DNA of 64,000 nt, from positions 496,001 to 560,000 of the forward strand of contig CAWGQC010000005.1 in NCBI GenBank assembly GCA_963824645.1. The letters run 5' to 3'. Shown here piece after piece: positions 1 to 8,616 of the stretch. The translations under genes were made by a program, and so were the position numbers. The notes beneath the pieces are model-generated. The model was not told the origin of the DNA. It was given only the letters and a program-made list of their open reading frames with translations, and searched no databases. This DNA comes from Bog-756 sp963824645. Lineage in GTDB: Bacteria > Actinomycetota > Acidimicrobiia > Acidimicrobiales > RAAP-2. Position 1 is the first letter of the stretch, and each line of letters begins with the position of its first letter.

Positions 1-354
1 CGTGGTGACAGACCCTACGTGCATGTGCGAGCTGCTTGTCGGCTTGCCTGAGGTGACCGTGCTCGGCCTCGAAGACGAGGTGGGCGCCCCGTTGTCCATC
101 CATGTCGAAACTCGTGCTCGACGTCCGGGATGCTCGGAGTGTGGCGTGCTCGCCCGGGTGAAGGACCGTCCGGTGGTCACCCTTGTCGATCTTGCCGCGT
201 TCGGCCGTCCCACCCGCCTCGTGTGGCACAAGTTCCGGTGGCACTGCGCGGAGCCGACCTCTCCGGGCGGCAGCTGGACAGAGGACGAGCCGAGCATCGC
301 AGCCAAGCGACTGATGCTGTCGGATCGAGCCGGACGGTGGGTCACCGAACAGGT

Positions 355-385
355 TGGCTGGGTCCCAATAGATGATCCACTCACT
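355..385 (+). repeat. IS3 left terminal inverted repeat
   Basis: This is the outer end of the IS3 element, beginning TGGCTGGGTCCC. It pairs with the inverted copy at 1558-1588. It directly follows the AGGT target duplication at 351-354. Confidence 0.85.
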
Positions 386-1248
386 ATGCGAGTGTCAGCT
401 GTTGTTGGTTGAGCCAGGCCTCGACGAACTCGACCGGGGTGAGCCAGCCATGTGCGCTGTGTGGCCTGTTGATGTTGTAGTCGATTCTCCAGTCCTCGAG
501 CAGGATCCGGGCCTCGAGCAGGGTCTCGAAGAGCTGTCCGTTCAGGTACTCGTCGCGTAGACGGCCGTTGAACGATTCGATCCAGGCGTTCTGCCAGGGA
601 GACCCCGGATCGATGAAGGTGATGTCGGTGGCGTTGAACCGGCACCAGTCGGCGACCGCGTAGGCGATGAACTCGGGTCCGTGGTCGAAGCGGACATAGA
701 CCGGAGCTCCCCGGTCCTTCGCCAGGCGGTCGAGGCAGCGCACCACACCGTCGGCATCGATGGAGCGGTCCACGTCGATAGCCAGGCACTCCCTTGTGTA
801 CTCGTCGATCACGTTCAAGAGCTTCAACATCCTTCCGTCGGTGGTCTGGTCGAACTGGAAATCGAGGGCCCAGACCACGTTGGGCCGGATAGGGCTGAAG
901 GCACCGACTGCCACCCCAATGCCCCGGAGGGGCTTCTTCCGCTTCCGATAGGGCACCCGCAGGCCCTCGGCCCGCCAGAGGCGGTGGATCCGCTTGTTGT
1001 TGACCACCCAACCCGCGTCCCGGGCCGCGGTGGCCGCCCGACGCCAGCCCCACCGGGGACGCCGATGGGAGAAGTCTCGGAGGAACGCCCGCAGGGCCAG
1101 TTCCTCGTCAGCTGGGACCGGAGGAGCCAGGCGTTGGGTGGATCGGGGCTGCCCGGTGACCCGACAGGCTTTCGTTCCGACACCCCGAACTGCTCTCGTA
1201 GGGCCACTACGGCCTTCCGTCGGCGGTCCGGGGTCAGAATTTTCCCTC
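384..1248 (-). pseudogene. IS3-family transposase OrfB (DDE integrase), frameshifted
   Basis: This is the catalytic half of the IS3 transposase. The rve/DDE core is visible: the first Asp in WALDFQFDQ, the second in RFDHGPEF (most relatives have DNGPEF, so Asn is replaced by His here), and the Glu in WIESFNGRLRDEYLN, followed by the normal tail NRPHSAHGWLTPVEF. Translation would come from a -1 frameshift out of orfA at a GGGAAAA slip site near 1240-1250, giving the junction GGKILTPDRRRKAVV. A single missing base near 1168-1169, after SERK, breaks the frame; restoring it gives the typical SERKACRVTGQPRSTQR. As read, the element cannot make a full OrfAB protein, unless this is a sequencing error. 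Confidence 0.88.
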
Positions 1249-1512
1249 CGAGAGGAACTTCAGCATGTCGATGTCCAGGGCCTGGTCGGCCACGATCCGC
1301 TTCAGGCGCTGGTTCTCCTTCTCCAGTTCCTTCAGCCGCTTGGCATCGTCGGCCTTCATGCCGCCGTACTGGTTCTTCCACCGATGCCATGTGGACTCGG
1401 TGATCTCGAGGTGGCGGCTGACCTCCTCGACGGTCTGGCCCTGGTTGAGGAGCTTGTCGCCCTCAGCCAGCTTCCTGATGATCTGCTCGGGCGAGTGCCG
1501 GCGGTTCTTCAT
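1234..1512 (-). CDS. IS3-family transposase OrfA (helix-turn-helix)
   Basis: This small DNA-binding protein of about 92 residues opens the IS3 transposase. It begins MKNRRHSPEQIIRKL, has an HTH_Tnp_1-type helix-turn-helix (VEEVSRHLEITESTWHRWK), then a leucine-zipper-like coiled coil (KRLKELEKENQRLKRIV). The start at 1512 is chosen because AGGAGG lies about eight bases upstream and MKNRRHSPEQ is the family's usual N-terminus; an in-frame ATG at 1545 is further upstream. The last codons contain a GGGAAAA run, a plausible -1 slip site to join OrfB. The reading frame is intact. Confidence 0.92.
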   Translation of the reverse strand: MKNRRHSPEQIIRKLAEGDKLLNQGQTVEEVSRHLEITESTWHRWKNQYGGMKADDAKRLKELEKENQRLKRIVADQALDIDMLKFLSEGKF

Positions 1513-1557
1513 ACGTGCGGTCCTCCTTGCTCCATTTTGGAGCATCGGACTCGCAAA

Positions 1558-1588
1558 GTGGGTGGCTCATCTCAGGGGGACCCGGCCA
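1558..1588 (-). repeat. IS3 right terminal inverted repeat
   Basis: Read on the minus strand this begins TGGCCGGGTCCC and matches the left end with a few substitutions and one gap. It is followed on the plus strand by the second AGGT target copy at 1589-1592. Confidence 0.85.
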
Positions 1589-2481
1589 AGGTCAGCCGTC
1601 ACGCCAGGGCCGTGAACGAGATCGCTGTCGAGCTCGGTTTGACTGGCACACCATCAACGACACCGTGCTCGCCTACGGCACCGGCCTGGTGGAACACAAA
1701 GACCGATTCGGAACGGTGGAGGCCCTCGGTCTCGACGAGGTGCTCTTCGCCCGGATCGGTCCATGGCACCGTCAGGAGTTCTCCACCCAGATCGTCGACG
1801 TGAACGAAGGCCAGCTGCTCGACGTCGTTCCAGGTCGCAGTGGTGACAAGCCCAAGGAGTCCCTGGAGGCGAAAGGAAAGGAGTGGCGGGACAACGTCAG
1901 CTGCGCGACGCTCGACCTGGCGATCCCCGAGGCGAGGTGACCACCACCTGGCATGCCAAAGAGGCCGTCCGCGAGCTCTACACCCACACCGATGCCGAAC
2001 TCGCGGTCAGTGGTTGGGGCGTCTCTGCGATGACATGGTCGACACCGACAACCCGATCGAGGTGCTGTCTCTCGGCCGTACTCTCAAGCGATGGAAGCAC
2101 CAGATCGTCGCCTGTCACACCGGTCACGTCACCAACGGTCCCACCGAAGCAGTCAACAACTTGATCAAGCGGGTCAAGCGGGCCGCCTTCGGCTTCACGT
2201 CGTTCCGCAACTACCGGATCCGGTCACTGCTCTACGCCGGGAAGCCCGACTGGGCGCTGCTCGCCACGATCAAACCCCGCTGAAATCCGAAGTCCCAGCA
2301 AAGCGAAAAAGCATAGGCCGCGTCAGCGGGCCCTTTCCGTCGACGAACTGACTTCTCTCGATAACCAGCTCTCGGCAGTGGGCAGCGTGCCCGACCCGGT
2401 TGTGGACGGACCCGCTAGCGCTGGCTGGGCTTGCAAGTAGCTCCCCCGTGGTCGGTCAGGACACCTTAGGTGCCCCACCCC

Positions 2482-4623
2482 TTACGAACTTCGCTGCGAC
2501 ACGACCAAGAGCGACCTCAAGAGTGCCGACAATTGTGGTTCCATGATTCTCGTTGCTCCGAAGTAGAGATGGTTTGTATCCCCGTAAAGGAGGTGTCCGT
2601 CTAGCTCTAGCGGACATCCTGTTGAGCTACAGATAACACTATCGGGAGCAAATCGGGGAACATCCTTCATTTGGTCGAGTACCTGCAACTCTGCACTCAT
2701 CAGCAGACGACCTGGCTCGAGAGCAACACTCAGCGAGGGCTCACATTCGGAGATCGAACCCGTCTGGGAAACACATTCGGCGGGCGTCTGTGGGAGTGTC
2801 GGATTGTCAAGTATGACCCCTGCGCGAATGCCCGCGGCATTCATCCGCCGGAGAAACGACCTGAAGGCATTCTTCCAAAGAGACACTTGCTCATTCTTGG
2901 ATGGCACGTCTCCATGGCTGTCCAAGATCAGACCGAGATAGCCGCCAGTATGCTCGGTGAGAACAATCCCTCTTGGTTTGACGAGTGACAGCAGTTGCAG
3001 TTCCTCGTGCCTCCGAGTAAGGCATTGTTGCGTATCAACAGGTCCGTTCGGCGCCGGCCTGACCTCAATCGGGATGAACGGGCAACCAGGCTGGCTAAGA
3101 AGCAGGATCCGGACCCTCTGTTTGACACCGATGGCACTCAGTTCGTTGAACCATACGGCTGCGTGTGAATCTCCTGCGAGTGCGATAGTTGTAGAGGATC
3201 TGAGGTCGCCCCCGTAACAATAGGGTGTCCCGCCAGGAGTGGTACGTGGAACGCATCGGGGAAGGAAGACTCTTGAAGCCCTGGCGACTTGAGCATTGAA
3301 TGATGCGGGAGTCGTTTGAGACGAAATGAACCAAGATCCTCCGGCAACAAACAAGACTGCAGCTGTGATGATCAGCCCGAGGACGAAGGTTCGGCGCACG
3401 GATCCAACGATCAAGGGATTGAAACGTACGGGGTTTTCCACATACTGGAACGCAAGGTATGCACACCCGAGTGACGCCAGGGCGGCGGTCGTTCGGATCA
3501 CAGTGCTGGCATTGTCGAAGGCAAGGACCGTGAGCACGATGAAAGGCCAGTGCCACAGGTACCAGGAGTACGAAAGTTTGCCGGTCCACTGCATGGGCTT
3601 GATCGTCAGTGCACGCGAAACGGGCGAGTACCGGTATGCGTCCGGACCGGTTCCCACGAGGATCAGCAAGACGGTTCCTGTGACTGGCAATAAAGCATCG
3701 AGACCGGGGTAGGTGGTCGAGGCATTGAACAGCTCGGTTGCCCAGATCAGCAGGCCCAAACCGATGAAACCGACTGCGAACTGTAGCAAGCGATGTGGCG
3801 ATCGCCGAATTGCCAAGGAGCCGAGAAATCCGCCAGCGGCGAACTCCCACGCTCTTGTGGGAAGACTGAAGAACGCCCACGAACTCCCCTCACCCGTCCA
3901 TCGGATATTGAGGGCAAATGAACCGATGAAGATTGCTGCGAACACCGCAAGAGCAGCTCTGCGGTGCAGGTGGGGACGGCGCCGGACGATTAACAGGAGC
4001 GCCATTACGACAAACGGCCAGAGAAGATAGAACTGCTCTTCGACTCCCAGCGACCAGGTGTGCAGAAACGGGCTCTTGTTCGGATTCGAGCCGAAGTAGT
4101 TCTGTGTGTTCTGTGCGAACAGAATGTTCGAGACGTACAGCGCCGAAGCCGCTCCCTCTTTGGCTGTCTCCAGCATGTCGAACGGGGTGACAATGAACAT
4201 ACTGACAAACAGCGTGGCTACAACCATTAGTCCTAAGCCAGGCACCAGGCGACGAATTCGGCGCGCCCAGAATGTCCCGAATGCAACGGAGCCCTGTGCT
4301 TTGGAATCACGCAACAAGTGGCGCGTGATGAGGTAGCCCGATATCACAAAGAAGACGTCAACGCCGACAAACCCGCCTGAGAATCCTGGAATCCCGGCGT
4401 GATAAGCAACGATGACCAGGATTGCAAATGCCCTGAGGCCTTCGATGTCGGCCCGAAAACCCTCCGACCTTCCCGCATCGGGTTCGAATACATCTCCCTG
4501 ATGACCCGACGGGTCGTTCTTCTCCAGGACATCTGTGGAACCATCCCCAGTGCTGGTCACCGTGGCTCGCTGACCAGTTCGATCTCCTCCAGCCTTTGCT
4601 GGACCGGATACGGCCTGTCCCAT
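2482..4623 (-). CDS. Acyltransferase 3 / SGNH-domain membrane protein (OafA-type O-acyltransferase)
   Basis: This is a predicted integral membrane O-acyltransferase that would add acyl (often acetyl) groups to surface glycans. The 713-residue protein has the full two-domain layout. An N-terminal Acyl_transf_3 domain begins at FRADIEGLRAFA (about residues 56-66), with the key His in VAYHAG (about 75) and GVDVFFVISGYLI. About ten hydrophobic segments follow, then a periplasmic SGNH hydrolase-like domain containing GDSHAAVW (block I) and DTNHLYFGA (block V Asp-x-x-His). The 50 residues before the domain are polar and unconserved-looking, so the true start may be later. The gene is less GC-rich than the sulfate genes downstream and sits beside IS remnants, suggesting transfer. 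The specific sugar acceptor cannot be told. Confidence 0.93.
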   Translation of the reverse strand: MGQAVSGPAKAGGDRTGQRATVTSTGDGSTDVLEKNDPSGHQGDVFEPDAGRSEGFRADIEGLRAFAILVIVAYHAGIPGFSGGFVGVDVFFVISGYLITRHLLRDSKAQGSVAFGTFWARRIRRLVPGLGLMVVATLFVSMFIVTPFDMLETAKEGAASALYVSNILFAQNTQNYFGSNPNKSPFLHTWSLGVEEQFYLLWPFVVMALLLIVRRRPHLHRRAALAVFAAIFIGSFALNIRWTGEGSSWAFFSLPTRAWEFAAGGFLGSLAIRRSPHRLLQFAVGFIGLGLLIWATELFNASTTYPGLDALLPVTGTVLLILVGTGPDAYRYSPVSRALTIKPMQWTGKLSYSWYLWHWPFIVLTVLAFDNASTVIRTTAALASLGCAYLAFQYVENPVRFNPLIVGSVRRTFVLGLIITAAVLFVAGGSWFISSQTTPASFNAQVARASRVFLPRCVPRTTPGGTPYCYGGDLRSSTTIALAGDSHAAVWFNELSAIGVKQRVRILLLSQPGCPFIPIEVRPAPNGPVDTQQCLTRRHEELQLLSLVKPRGIVLTEHTGGYLGLILDSHGDVPSKNEQVSLWKNAFRSFLRRMNAAGIRAGVILDNPTLPQTPAECVSQTGSISECEPSLSVALEPGRLLMSAELQVLDQMKDVPRFAPDSVICSSTGCPLELDGHLLYGDTNHLYFGATRIMEPQLSALLRSLLVVSQRSS

Positions 4624-5005
4624 CGTCGATGCTGTAAGCAGGGGAATGAAAGGGCTAGCTCAATCTCGGTTTCCGCATTGGTCATTTCTCGGATCGTCCG
4701 CCCCCTCGCTCTTTAAGAGCATATAACCGCAAGTAAACGCCGGCCCAGTATCAGGTTCGTCAGTCCAGTCGATCTGAGCCCACGATAAGCCAGTCGTTCC
4801 GGTAGCCCCCTAAGGCGAGCTGCGCGATCGACTTGGACGCCGGCCATGTCGGCAGCGACGGGCGGTCCTCACGCCACTCCACTTCGGGCGTTCTGCGGCA
4901 TTATCCTCTCGTACCGCCGCGATCGACGCGCGATGGAAGGATCTGCGGGAGCGCAGGAAGCGGTCCGGTCGCCCGTCAAACAAACGATCCACTAGGAACA
5001 ACGAC
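4624..5005. other. Gene-poor stretch upstream of the acyltransferase
   Basis: No credible coding region was seen on either strand. The part next to 4623 should hold the promoter of the acyltransferase. On the minus strand an AT-rich block near 4720 reads GCGGTTATATGCTC, and a near-palindrome GCTCTTTAAGAGC lies at about 4709-4721. These could be a -10 region and an operator, but neither is certain. Composition is less GC-rich than the main locus. Confidence 0.35.
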
Positions 5006-5062
5006 GGTGGAGATGATGGGAGTCGAATCCACGATCCCCTGCTTGCAACAGCGGGCCCCACG
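5006..5062 (-). other. tmRNA 3'-end-like sequence, possible attachment-site remnant
   Basis: Read on the minus strand, this resembles the T-arm plus acceptor 3' end of a tmRNA: GTGGATTCGACTCCC followed by ATCATCTCCACC. The loop TTCGACT and the CTCCACC ending are what tmRNA 3' ends normally show. No matching 5' acceptor half, alanine-like arm or tag-peptide region was found in the roughly 350 bases upstream, where an ISL3 remnant lies instead, so this is not a complete tmRNA gene. The last base of the encoded CCA is G rather than A, and one T-stem pair looks mismatched. tmRNA 3' ends are common integration targets, so an attachment-site duplicate is a reasonable guess, not a demonstrated one. 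Confidence 0.35.
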
Positions 5063-5074
5063 GATTGTGCCTCA

Positions 5075-5215
5075 CCGTTCGCATCTCGTGCGTGCGACCC
5101 GAGTCTCGACATCGATCTGGAGCATCTCGTCGGCAACGCTCACTACGCCGAGGACGTTCATTTCCGGCAAGCCCGCCAAAAGCTCACACATGCGCGTTGG
5201 GTCTGACTCCACAAG
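5075..5215 (-). pseudogene. N-terminal remnant of a second ISL3-family transposase
   Basis: A start codon at 5191 (minus strand) opens MCELLAGLPEMNVLGV and continues to ETRVARTRCER. This parallels the beginning of the ISL3 gene at the left end of the window (MCELLVGLPEVTVLGL to ETRARRPGCSEC). The similarity also covers the bases just upstream of the start (AGACCCTACGTGC there, AGACCCAACGCGC here). The match stops at about 5075, where the zinc-binding region should continue, and the tmRNA-like sequence follows. It is a truncated scar from a related but not identical ISL3 element. Confidence 0.75.
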
Positions 5216-5259
5216 GGGTCTCCAGTCTGAATGCGTTGAACACCATCAGAGTGACCGGG

Positions 5260-5278
5260 CCCCCGCTTCGCGCGGGGG
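5260..5278. other. Strong GC stem-loop
   Basis: CCCCCGC, loop TTCGC, GCGGGGG forms a perfect 7-bp stem, with outer bases GGGC and GCCC allowing further pairing. It lies between the ISL3 remnant and the plus-strand acyltransferase start at 5384. No T-run follows on either strand, so it is not a classical terminator. It may belong to the left end of the old ISL3 element. Confidence 0.4.
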
Positions 5279-5383
5279 ATGCCCGTACCCCGCTCGGATC
5301 TCAAGGCCCGGTAATCCGACTCCACGAAGCCGAACCACCGGTAGCTAAAGGGTCCGGGCAGATCACGAACTATTCTCTGGAAG

Positions 5384-6546
5384 ATGGGGTCAAGGTCCAT
5401 CGGCGTAGCTCTTGATCCCAAGCGCAACAGCCTGAACTTCCTGCGTCTCGTGCTGGCGTTCGGGGTCGTCTACTCCCATGCATCCGAACTCGGTTTCTTC
5501 GGTTGGCGGAACGTTGTCTTCAATAACACATCTCTTGGCACCATTTCCGTTTACGGATTTTTTGGCATAAGCGGATACCTCATCGCCGGAAGTGCCATGA
5601 GAAACGGCGTGGGTCGCTACCTCTGGCAGCGTTTTCTCCGAATCTTCCCCGCCTTCTGGGTGTGTCTGGTGGTCACGGCCTTCGTGCTCGGAGCAATCGC
5701 TTGGGCTCATAAGCCGTTACCCCACTGCGATGTCGAGTGTTATTTGGGGTTGTATCACGGGCCAACGTCGTATGTGCTCACCAATTCCCTTTTGAAGATA
5801 CATCAGCAGACGGTAGCCAGCAGGGGCGTGGGTCTTTACTTCACAAATGGATCACTGTGGACACTGTTCTTCGAATTTCTGTGCTACTTGCTGTTGGCGG
5901 CACTCTCTCTCGTCGGGCTGATGCGACACCGTGGATGGATCGCCATCATCACTCTCGGCCTTCTGGTTGCACTTACCACAGCAACCTTGGATTCGAACTT
6001 CAACCGGAGGTTTAGCAATACCGATAATGGCATGGCCATGGAGTTCATGATTCTTTCGGTTATCTTTATGGCCGGGTGCTTGATCTATCTCTATCGAGAG
6101 CGCATTCCGGATTCGCGCCTTCTGGCGCTTTCCTGCGGTGTGTTGTTCTTCGCCTCCCTGTACCTTCCTCGGATGGCAACGTACCCACGTTTCGGCTAAC
6201 GGTCTCGTGCCTTGGTGCATTCCTGATTGCCTACCCACTCTTGTGGCTCGGCGCCCACCTTCCATTTCAGCGAGTGGGCGCAAAGAATGACTACAGCTAT
6301 GGCGTATACATCTACGCCTATCCCTTGACGCAATTGCTCGTGCTGTTCGACATACAGCGGTTCGGATTCGTACCCTTCATGATTCTGGCTGGGCTTGTCA
6401 CCGTTCCGTTCGCCGCGGCCAGTTGGTGGTTGCTCGAGAAGCGAGCCATGGGACTGAAGAAGGCGGCGTGGCCATTTGGTCGACCCTCCGCCGTCAATCC
6501 CTCCTCTCTACAGCGAGGAACCGTCCAAAACGGCCGAGATCAGTGA
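5384..6546 (+). pseudogene. Acyltransferase 3 family membrane protein, frameshifted
   Basis: This is an integral membrane acyltransferase of the shorter, OafA-like single-domain type, probably acting on a surface polysaccharide. It begins MGSRSIGVALDPKRNSLNFLRL, has the conserved His in VVYSHASE and the motif YGFFGISGYLIAGS, followed by about nine or ten hydrophobic helices. The frame breaks near 6170-6195: the first part ends at a stop at 6197-6199 (TYPRFG), and the second part continues in another frame through TVSCLGAFLIAYPLLWLG and YSYGVYIYAYPLTQLL, a normal end for this family, stopping at 6544-6546. Together the parts give a family-typical length of about 387 residues. It is lower in GC than the sulfate genes next to it. 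It may be a true pseudogene or a one-base sequence error. Confidence 0.85.
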
Positions 6547-6754
6547 CGGTGGCTGAGGTTCGTCCCGCTCGTGTGGTAGCCACCACGCCGTGGCACCTGC
6601 CTCCGCTCCCGACCAATCCCTGCCAATACTCACAGCAGCCGTACCTTCATGTCGTTGTCAACAACCAGATTCGGCGCTAGCCCTTCAGATCACGGGCGTG
6701 CCGCCCGCTCCTAGCTCTACCGGGCGGGGATCACCATGGTCGGTACGCAGAGAA

Positions 6755-7351
6755 TCACACTCGGGCGCGACTCAAAAGCTGGAACACGGCTTCAAGCGAA
6801 TCTTCGATCGAGCTTCCGAATGCGATGGTGATGTCCGGCGACTCGGGCGGCTCGTAGGGATCGTCGACCCCGGTAAACGAGTCGAGCGCACCTTCTGATG
6901 CCTTGGCGTAGAGCCCCTTCGGGTCCCGGTTGGCGCACAGGGTGGCCGGTGTGGCCATGTACACCTCGACGAAGGGCAGGCCGGCCTCGTCGTGGATCTG
7001 GCGGGCCCGGCGGCGCGACTCGGCGTAGGGGCTGATGAGGGCCACCACGGCCACCAGGCCGGCGTCGGCGAACAGACAGGCCACTTCGGCCACCCGCCGC
7101 ACGTTCTCGTCGCGGTCGGCCCGGGTGAACCCCAGGTCGCCGTTGAGTCCGGTCCGCAGGTTGTCCCCGTCCAACCGGTAGGCGTTGCGACCCTCAGCCA
7201 CCAGGCGCTGCTCGACGGCCACCGCCAGCGTGGACTTCCCCGATCCCGACAGACCGGTCAACCAGAGGGTGGCCCCCCGGCACCCGAAGTTGTCGGAACG
7301 CTCCCGACGGGTGACCGAGCCCGGGTGCCAGGTGATGTTGGACGACGTCAT
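6755..7351 (-). CDS. cysC: Adenylyl-sulfate kinase (APS kinase)
   Basis: This cytoplasmic enzyme phosphorylates adenosine 5'-phosphosulfate at the 3' position with ATP, giving PAPS. The 198-residue protein matches the usual family length. The P-loop GLSGSGKST lies at about residues 33-41, the APS-binding stretch DGDNLRTGLN at 61-70, and FTRADRDENVRRVAEVA and SPYAESRRRARQ follow in the normal order. It is the last gene of cysD-cysN-cysC, with about 13 bases between the restored cysN stop and this start. Having APS kinase beside ATP sulfurylase and a dozen kilobases from sulfotransferases suggests PAPS for sulfation rather than only for cysteine synthesis; no PAPS reductase is seen in the window. 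Confidence 0.96.
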   Translation of the reverse strand: MTSSNITWHPGSVTRRERSDNFGCRGATLWLTGLSGSGKSTLAVAVEQRLVAEGRNAYRLDGDNLRTGLNGDLGFTRADRDENVRRVAEVACLFADAGLVAVVALISPYAESRRRARQIHDEAGLPFVEVYMATPATLCANRDPKGLYAKASEGALDSFTGVDDPYEPPESPDITIAFGSSIEDSLEAVFQLLSRARV

Positions 7352-7364
7352 GACGCTGTGGCGA

Positions 7365-8616
7365 TCAGTCGGGCCCGAGCAGCATGCCGGCGCCGACGGT
7401 CACGTTGGTGTCCTCGGCGGCCAGGATGAACGAACCGGTCTGGCGGTTACGCCGGTAGGTGTCGTAGATAGAGGGGCTGGGTGACCCGCAGGCTGAGCCG
7501 TCCCACCTCGTTGAGCCCGAGTGATGTCGCCGTCTCATCCCGGTGCAGGGTGTTGACGTCTATCCGGTAGTGGATGTCGCGGACCACCGCCCGCACCCAC
7601 CGGGTGGTGTGCTTGAGAGCGAAGAAGTCACCCACGGCCACCGGTCGATCGGTCATCCAGGCCACCATGGCGTCGAGGTCCTGCCCGACGGTCGGTTGGT
7701 TGTGCGGTCGACAGATCATGTCGCCCCGCGAGATGTCGATGTCGTCAGCCAGACGGATGGTGACCGACATGGGGGGGAAGGCCTCGGGCACCTCGCCGTC
7801 GAAGGTGTCGATGCCGGCCACCGTGGTGGTCAGGCCCGACGGCAGGACCATCACCTCGTCCCCCGGCTTGAACACTCCCCCGGCCACCCGGCCGGCGTAG
7901 CCCCGGTAGTCATGGTGGCTGGTGGACTGGGGCCGAACCACCCACTGGACCGGTAGACGGGGGTCGATCAGGTTGCGGTCGGAGGAGATGTAGATCTGCT
8001 CGAGATGGTGCAGCAGCGACGCACCCTCGTACCAGGGCATGTTGGCCGAGCGCTGGACGACGTTGTCCCCCTGCAGCGCCGAGATGGGGATGAAGCTCAG
8101 GTCGGTGATGTCCAGCCGGCTGGCGAAGGCGGCGAACTCCTCGCGGATCGATTCGAACACGTCGCGGTCGAAGTCGACCAGGTCCATCTTGTTGACGCAC
8201 AGCAGCACGTGGGGAACCCGCAGCAGCGAGGCCAGAAAGGCGTGCCGGCGGGTCTGCTCGACGATGCCCTTGCGGGCGTCGACCAGCACGATGGTCAGGT
8301 CGGCCGTCGAGTTCCCGGTGACCATGTTGCGGGTGTACTGGATGTGGCCGGGGGTGTCGGCGATGATGAATTTGCGGGCCGGGGTGGCGAAGTAGCGGTA
8401 GGCGACGTCGATGGTGATGCCCTGCTCCCGCTCGGCCCGGAGGCCGTCGGTCAGCAGGGCCAGGTCGGTGTACTCGTCGCCGCGCTGGCGGCTGACCCGC
8501 TCGACCGACTCGAGCTGGTCCTCGAAGATGGCCTTGGAGTCGTAGAGCAACCGGCCGATGAGCGTGCTCTTGCCGTCGTCGACCGAACCGGCGGTGGCCA
8601 GGCGTAGGAGTTCCAT
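7365..8616 (-). CDS. cysN: Sulfate adenylyltransferase subunit 1 (GTPase), late frameshift
   Basis: This is the regulatory GTPase subunit of ATP sulfurylase; GTP hydrolysis drives adenylylation of sulfate by CysD. The EF-Tu-like G domain is complete: AGSVDDGKST (about residues 9-18), DTPGH, and NKMDLVDF for guanine recognition, followed by beta-barrel domains. As written the frame stops at 7447 after PLYLRHLPA. One extra C near 7466 accounts for this: without it the protein continues TYRRNRQTGSFILAAEDTNVTVGAGMLLGPD and stops at 7365-7367, the normal CysN C-terminus. A sequencing error is the simplest explanation. The start ATG shares one base with the cysD stop (TGATG), so translation is probably coupled. 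Confidence 0.94.

Larger units (their letters stand above)
355..1588 (-). mobile_element. IS3-family insertion sequence, 1234 bp, inserted in ISL3 transposase
   Basis: The ends can be read directly. The left end starts TGGCTGGGTCCC at 355. The reverse complement of the right end starts TGGCCGGGTCCC at 1588. The two termini match over about 31 bp with one gap and a few mismatches, and both begin with the TG typical of IS3 ends. The flanks are AGGT at 351-354 and AGGT at 1589-1592, a 4-bp target duplication. The element carries orfA and orfB in the usual overlapping arrangement on the minus strand, opposite to the gene it interrupts. The preserved target duplication and ends suggest a recent insertion compared with the heavily decayed host gene. 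Confidence 0.92.
2..2283 (+). pseudogene. ISL3-family transposase, decayed and split by an IS3 element
   Basis: This is a remnant of an ISL3-family DDE transposase. The N-terminal part (2-354) carries the family's Cys-rich zinc-binding region, with CxxC spacing in PGCSECG. The C-terminal part resumes at 1593 and ends with the conserved tail motifs NGPTEAVNNLIKR and GFTSFRNYRIRSLLYAGKP. An IS3 copy occupies 355-1588; if it is removed, the frame continues correctly from EQV into SRHARAVNE. The gene was already dying independently. There is a one-base loss near 1638 before DWHTINDTV. An internal deletion near 1925-1940 removes roughly 100 residues, including part of the catalytic domain. A further frame change lies near 2030. 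The start at 2 is at the window edge, so the true start may lie outside. Family assignment is strong; it cannot encode an active transposase. Confidence 0.9.

Noticed and set aside
5006..5390. A complete tmRNA gene
   Set aside because: Only the 3' T-arm and acceptor-like part is seen. The place where the 5' half and tag region should be holds an ISL3 remnant.
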